In this document: in pieces, positions 25,786 to 34,397 of the stretch | Layout: the number at the start of each line of letters is the position of its first letter | How positions within the stretch are numbered: position 1 is the first letter of the stretch | DNA from: Streptosporangium carneum | Lineage (GTDB): Bacteria; Actinomycetota; Actinomycetes; Streptosporangiales; Streptosporangiaceae | Assembly (NCBI RefSeq): GCF_027922005.1 | Contig: NZ_BSEV01000008.1 | Coordinates: 186,001-250,000, forward strand | Length of the DNA: 64,000 nt | Direction: 5' to 3' | Made by a program: the position numbers and the translations under genes | The notes under the pieces: generated by a model | Seen by the model: only the letters and a program-made list of their open reading frames with translations | Told to the model about the DNA's origin: nothing | Database searches by the model: none

Positions 25786-26237
25786 CGGTGCGCCTCCCCG
25801 AGCCGCCGAAGCTCCGAGCCGAGCCGTTCCAGCGTCCTGGCCGCCTCGTCCGGCTGTTCGATCCCACCCCGCCTGACCTCGATCAGCAGGTCCTCGACCT
25901 CGTCCTCGGCCTGCGAGGTCAGGTCGGTGACCTGCGAGCGCAGCCGGTCCGACGCGTCCGACGGCGGCTGCACCCCGCCGAACTGGTCGTTCACGCTGCC
26001 CAGCGACTCGGCCGCATCGGTGAGGAGGACCTTCAGGTAGGCGGTGGTGAGGTCGTGTTCTCCCTGTACGGCCAGCCGTACCAGCTCCACGCTCGAGGCC
26101 GCGGCCTGCGCGGTCGCCCCCGCCTTCAGCGCGTAGTCGTGGTCGTCCCACGCCGGGCTCACGCAACCGCTCACCGAACAGGTCGCGAGCGCCACCGTCA
26201 CCGCGGCGAGCGCCCGCCGCGCGTCCTGGCCCCTCAT
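25782..26237 (-). CDS. Small lipoprotein of the transporter operon
   Basis: The 151-residue protein begins with a signal peptide and a lipobox (VALATCSVSGC, lipidated Cys about residue 26). The mature part is almost entirely helical with heptad-like Leu/Val spacing (EHDLTTAYLKVLLTDAAESLGSVNDQF; LRSQVTDLTSQAEDEVEDLLIEVRRG), which suggests a coiled coil outside the membrane. The family is not recognised. It is coupled by overlap to a 30-residue membrane peptide upstream and to the NRAMP-like transporter downstream, so it may be an outer-face accessory subunit. Confidence 0.82.
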   Translation of the reverse strand: MRGQDARRALAAVTVALATCSVSGCVSPAWDDHDYALKAGATAQAAASSVELVRLAVQGEHDLTTAYLKVLLTDAAESLGSVNDQFGGVQPPSDASDRLRSQVTDLTSQAEDEVEDLLIEVRRGGIEQPDEAARTLERLGSELRRLGEAHR

Positions 26238-26326
26238 GCCCCACGTCGCAACAGGAGATAGCCGAGCACGCCGAGCAGTACCAGGAACTGTCCCCAGGCC
26301 GCGAGCAACACCAGTCCCTCATCCAT
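26234..26326 (-). CDS. 30-residue single-span membrane peptide
   Basis: A short frame reads MDEGLVLLAAWGQFLVLLGV followed by LGYLLLRRGA. It is one transmembrane helix (about residues 4-25) with an acidic start and a basic C-terminus (positive side inside). Its TGA overlaps the ATG of the lipoprotein gene as ATGA, the same type of coupling seen at each later junction in this operon. No strong ribosome site is visible before its own ATG. Small single-span proteins often tune metal transporters, so it could be a regulatory subunit of the NRAMP-like protein. Confidence 0.6.
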   Translation of the reverse strand: MDEGLVLLAAWGQFLVLLGVLGYLLLRRGA

Positions 26327-26416
26327 CACACCGGGAGAAGTGCCCGAACGGACAACGATCAGTCGTCGTCCATGACGGATCCTTCCCCGCCGAGGCGGAC
26401 GCCTGGCGGATGCGCC

Positions 26417-27235
26417 TCAGCCGACCATGCCGAGGAAGGACGCCAGGGCGATCAGCACGACCGTCAGCGTCGCCGCGGACCACCTCGGCGCGGGCCCCTC
26501 CCGCAGCACGGAGACGCCGAGGGGAACCAGCGCGAAGGTCAGCCCCGCGATCCCCAGCAGGGCGATCGGGTCGCCGCTGCCCTTGAGCACGCCCAGCGGC
26601 AGCCCCGACGCCAGCCCCAGCCCGACGGAGCGCGCCATGCCGAGCACGCCCGGACCGAACACCCTGGACCGGAAGGCGCCGACGGCGAGCACGATCCAGC
26701 CGAACATGACGGCGACGGAGAGCACCTTGAAGACGTGGAAGGCCCCGTAGGAGTCGGCGACCGCCTTCGACGCCGCCTCCAGCCCCTGGGCGTCCACCAT
26801 CCGGAAGGCCATGTGGTTCGCGCCCTCGTGGAAGGTCTTGGCGAACAGGCCGAGGACAACCAGCGTGACCCCCCACCTCGCCCACCCCGGCTGGGAGAGG
26901 CCGATCCGGCGGGCCAGCGAGGTCGCCGCGGGCCACAGGAGCACGAGGCCCGCGGAGAAGAGGCTGTAGGACAGGGTCATCCTGCCGGGATCCGCGGCGA
27001 AGGCGGCGAGTTGCCCGGGGAAGAAGTCGTCGACTCCGACGCGGGTGAGGACGCCCGCCAGGAGCAGCAGCGGCCCCAGGACGAGCCCTGCCCCCTCCAG
27101 CCACCTCCCGGGGAACGAGGGCGGCGTCACGGAGTCGGGGAGTCCCGCGAGCGGGGTCTTCGTGGTCGTACCAGGGAACGAGGGCGGCGTCACGGAGTCG
27201 GGGAGCTCTGCGGGCGGGGTCTTCGTGGTCGTCAT
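26417..27235 (-). CDS. Multi-span membrane protein with a duplicated N-terminal peptide
   Basis: The 272-residue protein begins with two near-identical 21-residue units, TTTKTPPAELPDSVTPPSFPG and TTTKTPLAGLPDSVTPPSFPG (each shown unit is 21 or fewer residues when the first Thr is shared), followed by about eight hydrophobic helices. The family is not recognised. Polar motifs HEGANHMAFRM and KAVADSYGAFHVFKVL lie between helices. The ATG at 27235 gives the shortest form that keeps both units. It runs in the same direction as the transporter operon but 90 bases upstream of the 30-residue peptide gene. Confidence 0.75.
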   Translation of the reverse strand: MTTTKTPPAELPDSVTPPSFPGTTTKTPLAGLPDSVTPPSFPGRWLEGAGLVLGPLLLLAGVLTRVGVDDFFPGQLAAFAADPGRMTLSYSLFSAGLVLLWPAATSLARRIGLSQPGWARWGVTLVVLGLFAKTFHEGANHMAFRMVDAQGLEAASKAVADSYGAFHVFKVLSVAVMFGWIVLAVGAFRSRVFGPGVLGMARSVGLGLASGLPLGVLKGSGDPIALLGIAGLTFALVPLGVSVLREGPAPRWSAATLTVVLIALASFLGMVG

Positions 27236-27237
27236 AC
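27112..27237 (-). repeat. 63-bp tandem duplication inside a gene
   Basis: Two copies of a 63-base unit, with GAGGGCGGCGTCACGGAGTC in each, lie head to tail with few mismatches and encode the duplicated 21-residue peptide at the N-terminus of the membrane protein. The in-frame period shows a recent duplication. Confidence 0.85.
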
Positions 27238-27363
27238 CGACGATCCAACGCCGAAAGGCCTCCCCGCACATGGGCGCTGGAGCGAGAGACGACGGTAGTA
27301 CTGGCACTACCCCGCTGGACGAGACCCCACCGCGGGTCTCCTGATGGGACCGCGGCCGCGGGG

Positions 27364-28497
27364 CTACAGCCTGACGGTGGCCGGGTCCACGCTGTCCGCC
27401 ATCGCCTGCGCGCCCGCGTCGTTGAGGTGCGTGTGGTCGCCGCTGTCGAGGTCGGGACGGATGAAGTCGGGTCTGTCAGGGTCCTGTACGGCCGCCGCCA
27501 CGTCGAACACCGCGTCGAAGACGCCGCCGGTGCGGATCCACTCGTTGACGACCCGCCGGGTCCGCTGCCCCTCCGGTGTGTCGACGCCGGGGTAGATCGA
27601 CCCGGCGAACGGCCCGATGGTCGCCGCCAGGATCCTGAGACCGGCCTCGTGGCTCCTGCGGGCCAGCTCGGTGAACCCGGCGACGAGGTCGTCCGCCGTG
27701 GCGGGCGGCAGACCGGCGATCCCGGGCAGGCCCAGATCGTTGATGCCGAAGTGGACCAGGACGTGGCTCACCCCCGGCACCTGGAGCACGTCACGCTCGA
27801 ACCTGGCCAGCGCGTGCTCGCCGATCTCGTCGGTCAGCAGGCGGTTGCCCGCGATGCCCTGGTTGACCACCCAGCCCCGCGCCAGACGGCGGTTCAGCAG
27901 GTTCGGGGAACGCCGGTTGGCTCCCGGGGTGGTGCCGACCCCGTCGAACCACGAGTCGCCGAAGGCCACGGCGACCGCGGCGCCCTCCGGGACCCGCACG
28001 TCGACCCCGGTGATGTAGAACCGCGAGGCGACCTCCTCCGCTCCGGGGAGCGCGACGTCGGAGACCGCGTCGCCCCTCGTCACGTAGGCGCTCTCCTGCG
28101 GCTGGTGGGAGAAGGTGGCCGGGCCCGTCTCCTCGGGGAGGTACAGGCTCACCGCGAGATCGGCTCCCGCGCCGACCGCCAGCCCCACGGGGTCGCTCAC
28201 CACCTGGCCGCCGACGGGGATCGTCGTCTCCGCCGCCCCGCCGAAGCGAAGCCCGGTGTCGGTCTCCGCGACGATCTCGCTGCCCGACTTGCGCAGGGCC
28301 ACGCGTGCGGCCGCCACGGTCAGCGGCCGCACGCCGTACCGGTTGCTGAACCGCACCCGCAGGGCCTCACCGCCGCCGTCGAGGTGGAGGATCTGCCGCA
28401 CGGTCTGGTCGGCGAAGGCCCGGGACCGTACGTAGGAGATCCGCTCGTACGGACTGATCACCGCGGACCGGAAGGCCGCCACCCATGTCGTGGTCAT
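27364..28497 (-). CDS. SGNH/GDSL-type hydrolase
   Basis: The 377-residue protein contains the SGNH blocks: GDSW with the nucleophilic Ser (VAVAFGDSWFDGVGTT, near residue 180), the Gly block (VVNQGIAGNRLL), the Asn block (VHFGINDLG) and the Asp-x-x-His block (DSGDHTHLNDAGAQAMAD). The first 165 residues form a separate beta-rich domain. There is no signal peptide. Relatives hydrolyse esters of sugars, lipids or aryl compounds. The ATG is at 28497. It stands alone, with a 200-base gap to the FAD-oxidoreductase gene upstream. Confidence 0.9.
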   Translation of the reverse strand: MTTTWVAAFRSAVISPYERISYVRSRAFADQTVRQILHLDGGGEALRVRFSNRYGVRPLTVAAARVALRKSGSEIVAETDTGLRFGGAAETTIPVGGQVVSDPVGLAVGAGADLAVSLYLPEETGPATFSHQPQESAYVTRGDAVSDVALPGAEEVASRFYITGVDVRVPEGAAVAVAFGDSWFDGVGTTPGANRRSPNLLNRRLARGWVVNQGIAGNRLLTDEIGEHALARFERDVLQVPGVSHVLVHFGINDLGLPGIAGLPPATADDLVAGFTELARRSHEAGLRILAATIGPFAGSIYPGVDTPEGQRTRRVVNEWIRTGGVFDAVFDVAAAVQDPDRPDFIRPDLDSGDHTHLNDAGAQAMADSVDPATVRL

Positions 28498-28701
28498 AGT
28501 CGCCCAAACTTCCGACTGAACAACCCTGTTTCGCCTTTACCGGCGCCAGCGAACGTTTCCTGACTGCACCATGTAAACACTTCTCACAGCTTGATGTAAG
28601 CGCTTTCCCGCCCCGCCGTGGACGAAAGGGGTGGCGGAGCCGCCGACCGGAGTGATCGGCGACCTCCCGCCACCCGCTTCCGGCAGGTTCGCCCGGACCC
28701 G

Positions 28702-30174
28702 TCAGCGCCCGCCGTGCCCAGCGGGTTCCGAGGCTCCCCTGACGTTCTCCCTCGAGGCGTCCCCCTGCCGTCCACCGGCGGACGCGCCGCCGCCGAAGAG
28801 CTTCGACCCGACGAACTCCCCGATCCCCCCGAGCACCTTCCCGTTGACCAGGGCGTTGCGCAGCACGCGCACGACCATCTCGGGGCGCATGAGCGACTCG
28901 GGGCGCTCGACCATGCCCGCGGCCTTCATGTAGGCGGCGGTGACCTTGCCGTCGTAGGCCGAGGCCGTCTGCACGAGCGAGAGGTAGAGCTGCTGCACCC
29001 TGACCATCAGGGTCCGCTCCCCCTCGACGCCGGGGAAGCCGAGGTCCACCACGTTGGTCATCTCCCACGGCGGGGTGATGACGTCGCGGGCCAGGTCGCG
29101 GAAGTACTGGGCCGGGTCGGGGGCCGCGCCGGTGTGCAGGTGCTGCCGGATGGTGAGCGCCCCGAGCGCCGCGACGGTCATGCCCTGGGCGTAGACGGGG
29201 TTGAAGCAGCACACGGCGTCCCCGGTCACCAGCAGGCCGTCCGGCAGGCGGCTCATGCTCTCGTAACGCCTGCGCAGCGTCGTCGGGAAGCGGAAGGCGA
29301 CCGGCTCGTCGAGCGGCTCGGCCTGCTGGAGGGCGTCGTAGATGTCGGAGGTGGCCAGCGTCTTCAGCCAGGCGTACAGGCCCTCCTGGTCGGTGGGCGG
29401 GTGGTCGCCCAGCAGGCCGTACGTGGTCAGCTCGACCCTGTCCCCGTCGGTCTTGGTGAAGATCGCACCGCGGGGCAGGTCCGGCGAGGCGACCGGGTTG
29501 ATCGACAGATCGCCGTGGTAGGGGTCGGCGAGCAGACGGTAGTGCTGGGTCACGTAGCCCAGGCCGATCTTCTTGCGGACCTCGGGGACCCGGGGGTAGC
29601 CGAGGTTCTCCAGCCAGATGGGCGTGCGGGACCCGCGCCCCGTGGCGTCGACCACCAGGTCGGCGTCGAGGATCTCCACGCTGTCGTCCTCGCCGAGGCG
29701 CTGCACCCGCACACCGGTGATCCGGCTGTGGTCCGCGGTCGCCTCGATCCCGAGGATGTCGTACTTTTCGAGGAAGACGACGTTGGGCAGGGCCTGCGTC
29801 CGCTCACGGATGTGACGCTCCAGCATCGGCCTGCTGGCGGAGACGCACACGAGGCCGGCGTGCTGCTGCCTGACCGGCTTGCCCTTGAAGTACCACCGCA
29901 CGTCTCCCGCCAGGTCGCCGGTCGGCACGCCGTCGGCGAACAGCTCCTCGGTGATGCCGGGGAACAGCTCCTCCATGGCCAGCTGGCCACGGGCGAGCAG
30001 GCCGTTGATGTGCCGTCCCTGGGGGCAGCCGCGCCGCGGCCCCTCCACTCCGACCAGCACGTCGCGGTCGACGATGAACACCTCGTCATACGCGTCGGCG
30101 AGCACCCTGGCCGCGAACAGCCCGGCGAGGCTCCCGCCGAGCACAACCGCTCGCGTATTGGTCACGTCGCTCAC
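28702..30174 (-). CDS. FAD-dependent monooxygenase / oxidoreductase
   Basis: The 490-residue flavoprotein begins with the FAD Rossmann motif VVLGGSLAGLFAARVLAD (GxGxxG variant GGSLAG). It has a second FAD contact at LLVTGDAVCCFNPVYAQGMTVAALGA, the GD motif of the p-hydroxybenzoate-hydroxylase class. VDATGRGSRTPIWL is also typical. Enzymes of this class hydroxylate or epoxidise aromatic and polyketide substrates, and close relatives occur as stand-alone enzymes. The GTG start at 30174 follows GAGGAGGT. A short-chain dehydrogenase is encoded 250 bases upstream on the same strand. Confidence 0.9.
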   Translation of the reverse strand: MSDVTNTRAVVLGGSLAGLFAARVLADAYDEVFIVDRDVLVGVEGPRRGCPQGRHINGLLARGQLAMEELFPGITEELFADGVPTGDLAGDVRWYFKGKPVRQQHAGLVCVSASRPMLERHIRERTQALPNVVFLEKYDILGIEATADHSRITGVRVQRLGEDDSVEILDADLVVDATGRGSRTPIWLENLGYPRVPEVRKKIGLGYVTQHYRLLADPYHGDLSINPVASPDLPRGAIFTKTDGDRVELTTYGLLGDHPPTDQEGLYAWLKTLATSDIYDALQQAEPLDEPVAFRFPTTLRRRYESMSRLPDGLLVTGDAVCCFNPVYAQGMTVAALGALTIRQHLHTGAAPDPAQYFRDLARDVITPPWEMTNVVDLGFPGVEGERTLMVRVQQLYLSLVQTASAYDGKVTAAYMKAAGMVERPESLMRPEMVVRVLRNALVNGKVLGGIGEFVGSKLFGGGASAGGRQGDASRENVRGASEPAGHGGR

Positions 30175-30427
30175 GGTTACCTCCTCGAATCCCGAAGTTG
30201 GATCATGAGTCGCCGGCGGTGGCGTGTCGGCCCGCCGATCTTTCGCTTCCCCGCGCCTCCGCCCGCGCCGTCGTCGGTCTCCTCCGGCTGTCGGCCCCGG
30301 CGGGCGGGCGGGGGCCGAAGCGGACGGCGGGCGACGTCAGCCGAGGCGGTCGTGGGGTCGGTCGTCCTGGGTCGGTCGTCTGGATCTGCGGGCTCAGGCC
30401 GTCGGAGGCGGTCGTCAGCCGGGGGCG

Positions 30428-31183
30428 TCAGCCGGGAACGGAGCCGACCAGGCCGCCGTCGACGACGAACTCCTGGCCGGTGACGTAGGACGCGCGGGAC
30501 GAGAGCAGGAAGGCGACCGCGTCGGCGATCTCCTCGGCGCTGCCCAGCCTGCCCAGTGCGACCTGGCTGCCGAAGAACTCCTGGATCTGCTCGTTGCCGC
30601 CGGTGACGGTCTCGAGCATGTCCGTCTTGACGTGGCCCGGGGTGACGGTGTTGATCCTGACGCCCCGAGCGGCCAGGTCGGGGGCGAGCGTGCGGGCCAG
30701 GTTGAGCACGGCGGCCTTGCTCGCGGCGTACACCGACGCCAGTCCGACGCCGCGGTGGACGAGCCAGGAGGAGTTCACCACGATCGCCCCGCCGTTCTCG
30801 ACGAGCGGCAGAGCCTTCTGCACGGTGAAGAAGGCGCCCTTGAAGTTGACGCCGACGACCTGGTCGAAGTCGGCCTCGGTGACGTCGGCGGCGAGCGCGG
30901 AGAAGGGCACTCCGGCGTTGGCGAACACACCGCTCAACGTGCCGAACCGCTCTCCGGCCCGGGCGACGAGCTCGTCGAGGTCACCGATCCTGGTCACGTC
31001 CGTGGGCACGGCCAGCACTCTGTCACCGGCGTCGAGGGCCTTCGACGCGGCTTCGAGCCGGTCGGCGCCGCGCCCGGCGAGCACCACGTTCGCGCCCGCG
31101 GCGACCAGGTGACGCGCGGTGGCCAGGCCGATTCCGCTGCCGCCTCCGGTGATCAGGATGGTTTTTCCTGCAAATTCAGACAT
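30428..31183 (-). CDS. Short-chain dehydrogenase/reductase
   Basis: The 251-residue protein is a classical SDR: the cofactor motif TGGGSGIGLATA (residues 12-23), NAG in VFANAGVPF, catalytic Ser in VVNSSWLVH, and the YAASKAA Tyr-x3-Lys motif. The C-terminal GLVGSVPG tail closes the fold. Acidic residues for NAD are not seen after strand 2, where AGRGADRLE with an Arg suggests NADPH. The ATG at 31183 gives MSEFAGKTILITGG. The upstream region is AT-rich. It could form an operon with the FAD enzyme downstream. Confidence 0.92.
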   Translation of the reverse strand: MSEFAGKTILITGGGSGIGLATARHLVAAGANVVLAGRGADRLEAASKALDAGDRVLAVPTDVTRIGDLDELVARAGERFGTLSGVFANAGVPFSALAADVTEADFDQVVGVNFKGAFFTVQKALPLVENGGAIVVNSSWLVHRGVGLASVYAASKAAVLNLARTLAPDLAARGVRINTVTPGHVKTDMLETVTGGNEQIQEFFGSQVALGRLGSAEEIADAVAFLLSSRASYVTGQEFVVDGGLVGSVPG

Positions 31184-31833
31184 GCCATTAGAGTCACATT
31201 CGTGTCTCACGTAACGCATCTCTTGAATTGCGATGTTTTATTAGGCGTAGTTCCACGGTTCACGCCATTGCACCCGACTTAATTCCCCCTCCACACCGTC
31301 CCCCCGAACCCCTTCCCCACCGCGCTCCCCACCGCCCCCCGCACCGGAACTCCGCACCGGACCCGCGTCGCGAAAGGACCGGGCGGACGGCGGTCACGCC
31401 TCCACCATCCCCGCCGCCTCCGCCATCCCCGCCACCTCCGCGATCCCGTCGCCTTCGCAACCCCTGCCGTCTCCGCGATCCCGTCGCCTTCGCAACCCCT
31501 GTCGCCTCCACGGCCCCCTGCCGCCTCCGCCGTCCCTGTCGCCGACGCCCGCCACGCCGGGACACCGACCCCGCCCCTCTCGACGCCTCTGACAGCCACC
31601 CCTTCTATTCGAACTTATTTACGATATATCACCGTATAGGGGTACAGGAGAGCCGCGGTGATCCGCCCGAACGGTCCAGCATTTAGACAGGACCGGATAC
31701 ACCTCTACGTCCCGCTTGAACCGTTCCCATCCCGCAATCTGAACTTCAGTCCTGATTCTGCGGTCCTGGCATATGATCGACAGACTTTATAGCTATATGA
31801 CATGACGTCACATCGAAGACCGGAGGATCATCC
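31184..31833. other. 650-base intergenic region with a 31-bp direct repeat
   Basis: No convincing gene is present. A perfect 31-base direct repeat starting CTCCGCGATCCCGTCGCC lies at 31436-31466 and 31471-31501, inside a pyrimidine-rich tract that gives only proline/arginine-rich open frames. The flanks (31184-31270 and 31600-31833) are unusually AT-rich. On the plus strand CTGGCA (31766-31771), 16 bases and TATAGC (31788-31793) form a likely promoter for the methyltransferase gene. The palindromes TATAGCTATA (31788-31797) and TGACGTCA (31803-31810) lie over and just after it. Confidence 0.6.
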
Positions 31834-32682
31834 TTGTCGGGAAACATGGACTGGTCCAGACTGACGCCTGACGACTCCCGCGCCTCGAAGCCCGTCGACC
31901 TGCGCACGAACCAACCCCACTCGGCCCGGGTCTACGACTACATGCTGGGCGGCAAGGACAACTTCGCCGCCGACCGCAAGGTCGCCGAAGAGGTCATGGC
32001 CGGCTCCCCCTACCTGCGGGTCTCCGTGAGGGCCAACCGGAACTTCATGGTCCGCGCGGCCCGCCACCTCGTCTCCGAGCTGGGGATAACCCAGTTCCTG
32101 GACATCGGCACCGGACTGCCGACCTCGCCGAACCTCCACGAGGTCGTGCAGGCGGTCAACCCCGAGGCGCGGATCGTCTACATCGACAACGACCCCATCG
32201 TGCTGCAGCACGCCCGCGCCCTGCTCGTCGGCACCCCCGTGGGCAAGACCGCCTACATCGACGCCGACATCCATGACCCGGAGGGCATCCTCAACTCTCC
32301 CGAGGTACGGCAGACCCTCGACCTGGACAAGCCGGTCGCCCTCTGCCTGATCGCCATCCTGCACTTCATCCCCGACGAGCAGGAGGCGCACGACATCGTC
32401 CGCAGGCTCATGGAGCCGCTGCCCCCCGGAAGCGCCATGGCCATGTCCACCATCGCGATCGACGCCGCCCCCGAGCGCGTCACGTCGGCCGTAGCGGCGT
32501 TCAACGCACGCGGGATCGCCTCGAAGACGCGCACCAGAGCCGAGGTCGACCTCTTCTTCGACGGCCTGGACATGGTTCCCCCCGGCGCGACGCCCGTACA
32601 CCACTGGCACCCCGACGACGAGGCGAAGTCCCTGAAGGACAACGAGGTCTCAATGTACGGCGGCATCGGCATCAAACGCTGA
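31834..32682 (+). CDS. SAM-dependent methyltransferase of the DUF574 type
   Basis: The 282-residue protein fits the actinomycete-specific methyltransferase group (DUF574 / Methyltransf_19): NQPHSARVYDYMLGGKDNFAADRKVAEEVM near the start, RAARHLVSELGITQFLDIGTGLPTSPNLHEV, VYIDNDPIVLQHARALL, and FIPDEQEAHDIVRRLMEPLPPGSAMAMS. The DIGTGL loop binds S-adenosylmethionine. Substrates are not known for this large paralogous family. The start is TTG at 31834, seven bases after GGAGG. An ATG four codons later has no ribosome site. Confidence 0.9.
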   Translation: MSGNMDWSRLTPDDSRASKPVDLRTNQPHSARVYDYMLGGKDNFAADRKVAEEVMAGSPYLRVSVRANRNFMVRAARHLVSELGITQFLDIGTGLPTSPNLHEVVQAVNPEARIVYIDNDPIVLQHARALLVGTPVGKTAYIDADIHDPEGILNSPEVRQTLDLDKPVALCLIAILHFIPDEQEAHDIVRRLMEPLPPGSAMAMSTIAIDAAPERVTSAVAAFNARGIASKTRTRAEVDLFFDGLDMVPPGATPVHHWHPDDEAKSLKDNEVSMYGGIGIKR

Positions 32683-32698
32683 CACCCGCCTCTCCCAC

Positions 32699-32730
32699 GC
32701 GGGGCCGTCGTTCCCTGAACGACGCCCCCG
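32699..32730 (+). terminator. Hairpin after the methyltransferase gene
   Basis: CGTCGTTC (32706-32713) and GAACGACG (32717-32724) pair around a three-base loop, and GGGG/CCCC extend the stem past one bulged C. It lies 20 bases after the stop codon. Confidence 0.65.
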
Positions 32731-32823
32731 CACGCGGCCACAAGCGGATACGACGTCGGGAGACGGGACCGTCCCCCGCTCCCCGGACACCGTGCGTCAA
32801 AGGATGAGAGGGCCGTCTTCGGG

Positions 32824-33450
32824 TCACTTGCCGCCGTCACGGAGGACAAGCAGCTCGCGCCCCTTGCGGCGGGCGCCGTCGACCCAGGCCGGGAGCTTCT
32901 CGCCGACCAGCCACGCGGCCTCCTCGAGGTCGTCCTCGTCGTACGGGAGCAGCTCGCAGTCGAGGTGGATCCGGTCGGTGTCGAAGCCGGCGAGTTCGGC
33001 GTGGATGCGGTCGAGGTCGGCCTTCGACGCGAGCATGGGGAAGGGCCAGGGGTCCGCGTCGGGCTCCGCGTCGCGCCACGGGAACGTCCAGCACCGCCCC
33101 CACAGGTCGGCGAGGCTCACCAGGCCCCAGACGTGAAACGCCTCCTGAAGCCGGTCCCAGCCGCGCCCCGGCAGGACCACCGACCCGAGCGGATCTCCTG
33201 CGGTGCGGCCGAGAAGCTCCAGCAACCACGCGTACCCGCCGGGACGGGACGGGTCGAGCCGCCCGGCGACGACCTCCCGCAGCGCCGCCTCCACCTCGGC
33301 CGCGTCGGTGGCCCGCAGCAGCTCGTCGGCTTCCTTCAGTTCCTCGATCCTGCCGAGAGCGACCCGGACGAGCGCGTCGTCGTTGGAACCGACCATGCCA
33401 AGGAAGGCGTCGGCATCGATCGCGAACGCCGATATGTATTGTTCGGCCAT
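32824..33450 (-). CDS. Protein of unknown function
   Basis: The 208-residue protein has an N-terminal helical part (about 1-110: MAEQYISAFAIDADAFLGMVGSND, then Glu/Ala-rich helices) and a C-terminal part rich in Trp and Asp (WGRCWTFPWRDAEPDADPWPF, LDCELLPYDEDDLEEAAWLVGEKLPAWV). There is no signal peptide or membrane span. It resembles a type of hypothetical protein common in Streptomyces, but I cannot name the family. It faces the methyltransferase gene convergently with the hairpin at 32699 between them. Confidence 0.75.
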   Translation of the reverse strand: MAEQYISAFAIDADAFLGMVGSNDDALVRVALGRIEELKEADELLRATDAAEVEAALREVVAGRLDPSRPGGYAWLLELLGRTAGDPLGSVVLPGRGWDRLQEAFHVWGLVSLADLWGRCWTFPWRDAEPDADPWPFPMLASKADLDRIHAELAGFDTDRIHLDCELLPYDEDDLEEAAWLVGEKLPAWVDGARRKGRELLVLRDGGK

Positions 33451-33466
33451 CCCGCCATTATCGTGA

Positions 33467-33951
33467 TCTTGTCAAAGCCGGGGCCGCACACGACAGCCGT
33501 CTGATCACTTTCTTGGGAAATCACTCATCTGGCGTCCCCGTGTGTACGAGAGCCACGTGCACTGAACGAGAAGCCCAAAGTACGGCTGGCTGCACGGGGG
33601 CCGCTTCCACCCACCCGTGAGGCGGGCACTTCGGTGATGCTGTCGATGCCCACCCCGCCCACCCGCTGACCATGTCCACACGCGCCCACACAGCCGACAA
33701 GAAGCACGCCTCCACCGACCTGGACCGCCTCCCCGTCGAATGCGGCCGGGGCCATCCCCGCATGTGGGACGGATGGCCTGTTTTCGGGGCTGTGCCGCAG
33801 GCCCATGAGGAATCGAGTCGCCCCAGGACGAGCGCCCCCCTGACCGGCGGTGTCCCGGTCGAGCCGGACCTCGGCGGCAGGGGCATCGCCGTCCCTGTTC
33901 GGGGTATCGCAGACAGTTCACCGGTGGTGCGCGACGAGGGGAAAGACTGAG
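33467..33951. other. Intergenic stretch without a convincing gene
   Basis: The 485 bases contain open frames on both strands but none has consistent codon bias, a ribosome site or a recognisable product. GC content is lower than in flanking genes. It presumably holds the promoters for the divergent unknown-function gene and STAS gene; I see no clear -35/-10 pair. Confidence 0.5.
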
Positions 33952-34317
33952 GTGAATCATCACAGGCAGGCCTTGCGGGTGCAGGTGACCCATCATGGGC
34001 ACTGCAGTGTGCTGCGGGTCGGCGGGCACCTGGACTTCATCACCGCCCCCACGCTCACCGACCGCGTCGACGCGCTCTGGGAGTCGAGCCCGCGCCTGGT
34101 GCTGGAGCTGTCTCAACTGACCTTCTACGACTCCACCGCCATAGGAGTCCTGGCCCGCCTGCGGCAGCGCGTCCTGGACACCGCCACCGGCCGTCTTCTG
34201 CTCGTGGGCCTTCCCCACGGATTACGGCATCTGCTGGACCGAACCGGCCTGTTGGCGCACTTCGAGGTGCGAGAGGGCACCGACCAGGCCGTCGCCGAGC
34301 TGCTCCCCTCAGAATGA
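33952..34317 (+). CDS. STAS-domain anti-sigma factor antagonist
   Basis: The 121-residue protein is a single STAS domain: strands LRVQVTHHG and SVLRVGGHLDFITAPTL, then LVLELSQLTFYDSTAIGVLARL with D60-S61-T62 at the conserved phosphorylation position, and a final FEVREGTDQAV. In SpoIIAA/RsbV proteins the Ser is phosphorylated by an anti-sigma kinase, and the unphosphorylated form frees the sigma factor. No anti-sigma kinase or sigma factor is encoded nearby. The GTG at 33952 follows GAGGGGAAAG. Confidence 0.9.
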   Translation: MNHHRQALRVQVTHHGHCSVLRVGGHLDFITAPTLTDRVDALWESSPRLVLELSQLTFYDSTAIGVLARLRQRVLDTATGRLLLVGLPHGLRHLLDRTGLLAHFEVREGTDQAVAELLPSE

Positions 34318-34362
34318 AAGCTTTATCGTTCCCCCGCTACCGAAAATCTGTAGTGACAGATG

Positions 34363-34391
34363 TAGACATCCGCGATGGGAGAGGCTAGAGT
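34363..34391 (+). promoter_or_regulatory. Promoter of the merR leader transcript
   Basis: TAGACA (34363-34368) and TAGAGT (34386-34391) are separated by exactly 17 bases and match the vegetative consensus well. Transcription should start near 34398, which gives the MerR gene an untranslated leader of about 440 bases. Just upstream TCTGTAGTGACAGATGTAGA is also AT-rich. Confidence 0.6.
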
Positions 34392-34397
34392 TTCTGA

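Noticed and set aside
31228-31686. Long plus-strand frame rich in Pro and Arg
   Set aside because: It is read through a pyrimidine-rich repeat tract, has no ribosome site, and its composition is what GC-rich repeats give by chance.
33672-33950. 92-codon plus-strand frame before the STAS gene
   Set aside because: No ribosome site, no consistent third-position GC bias and no recognisable product.
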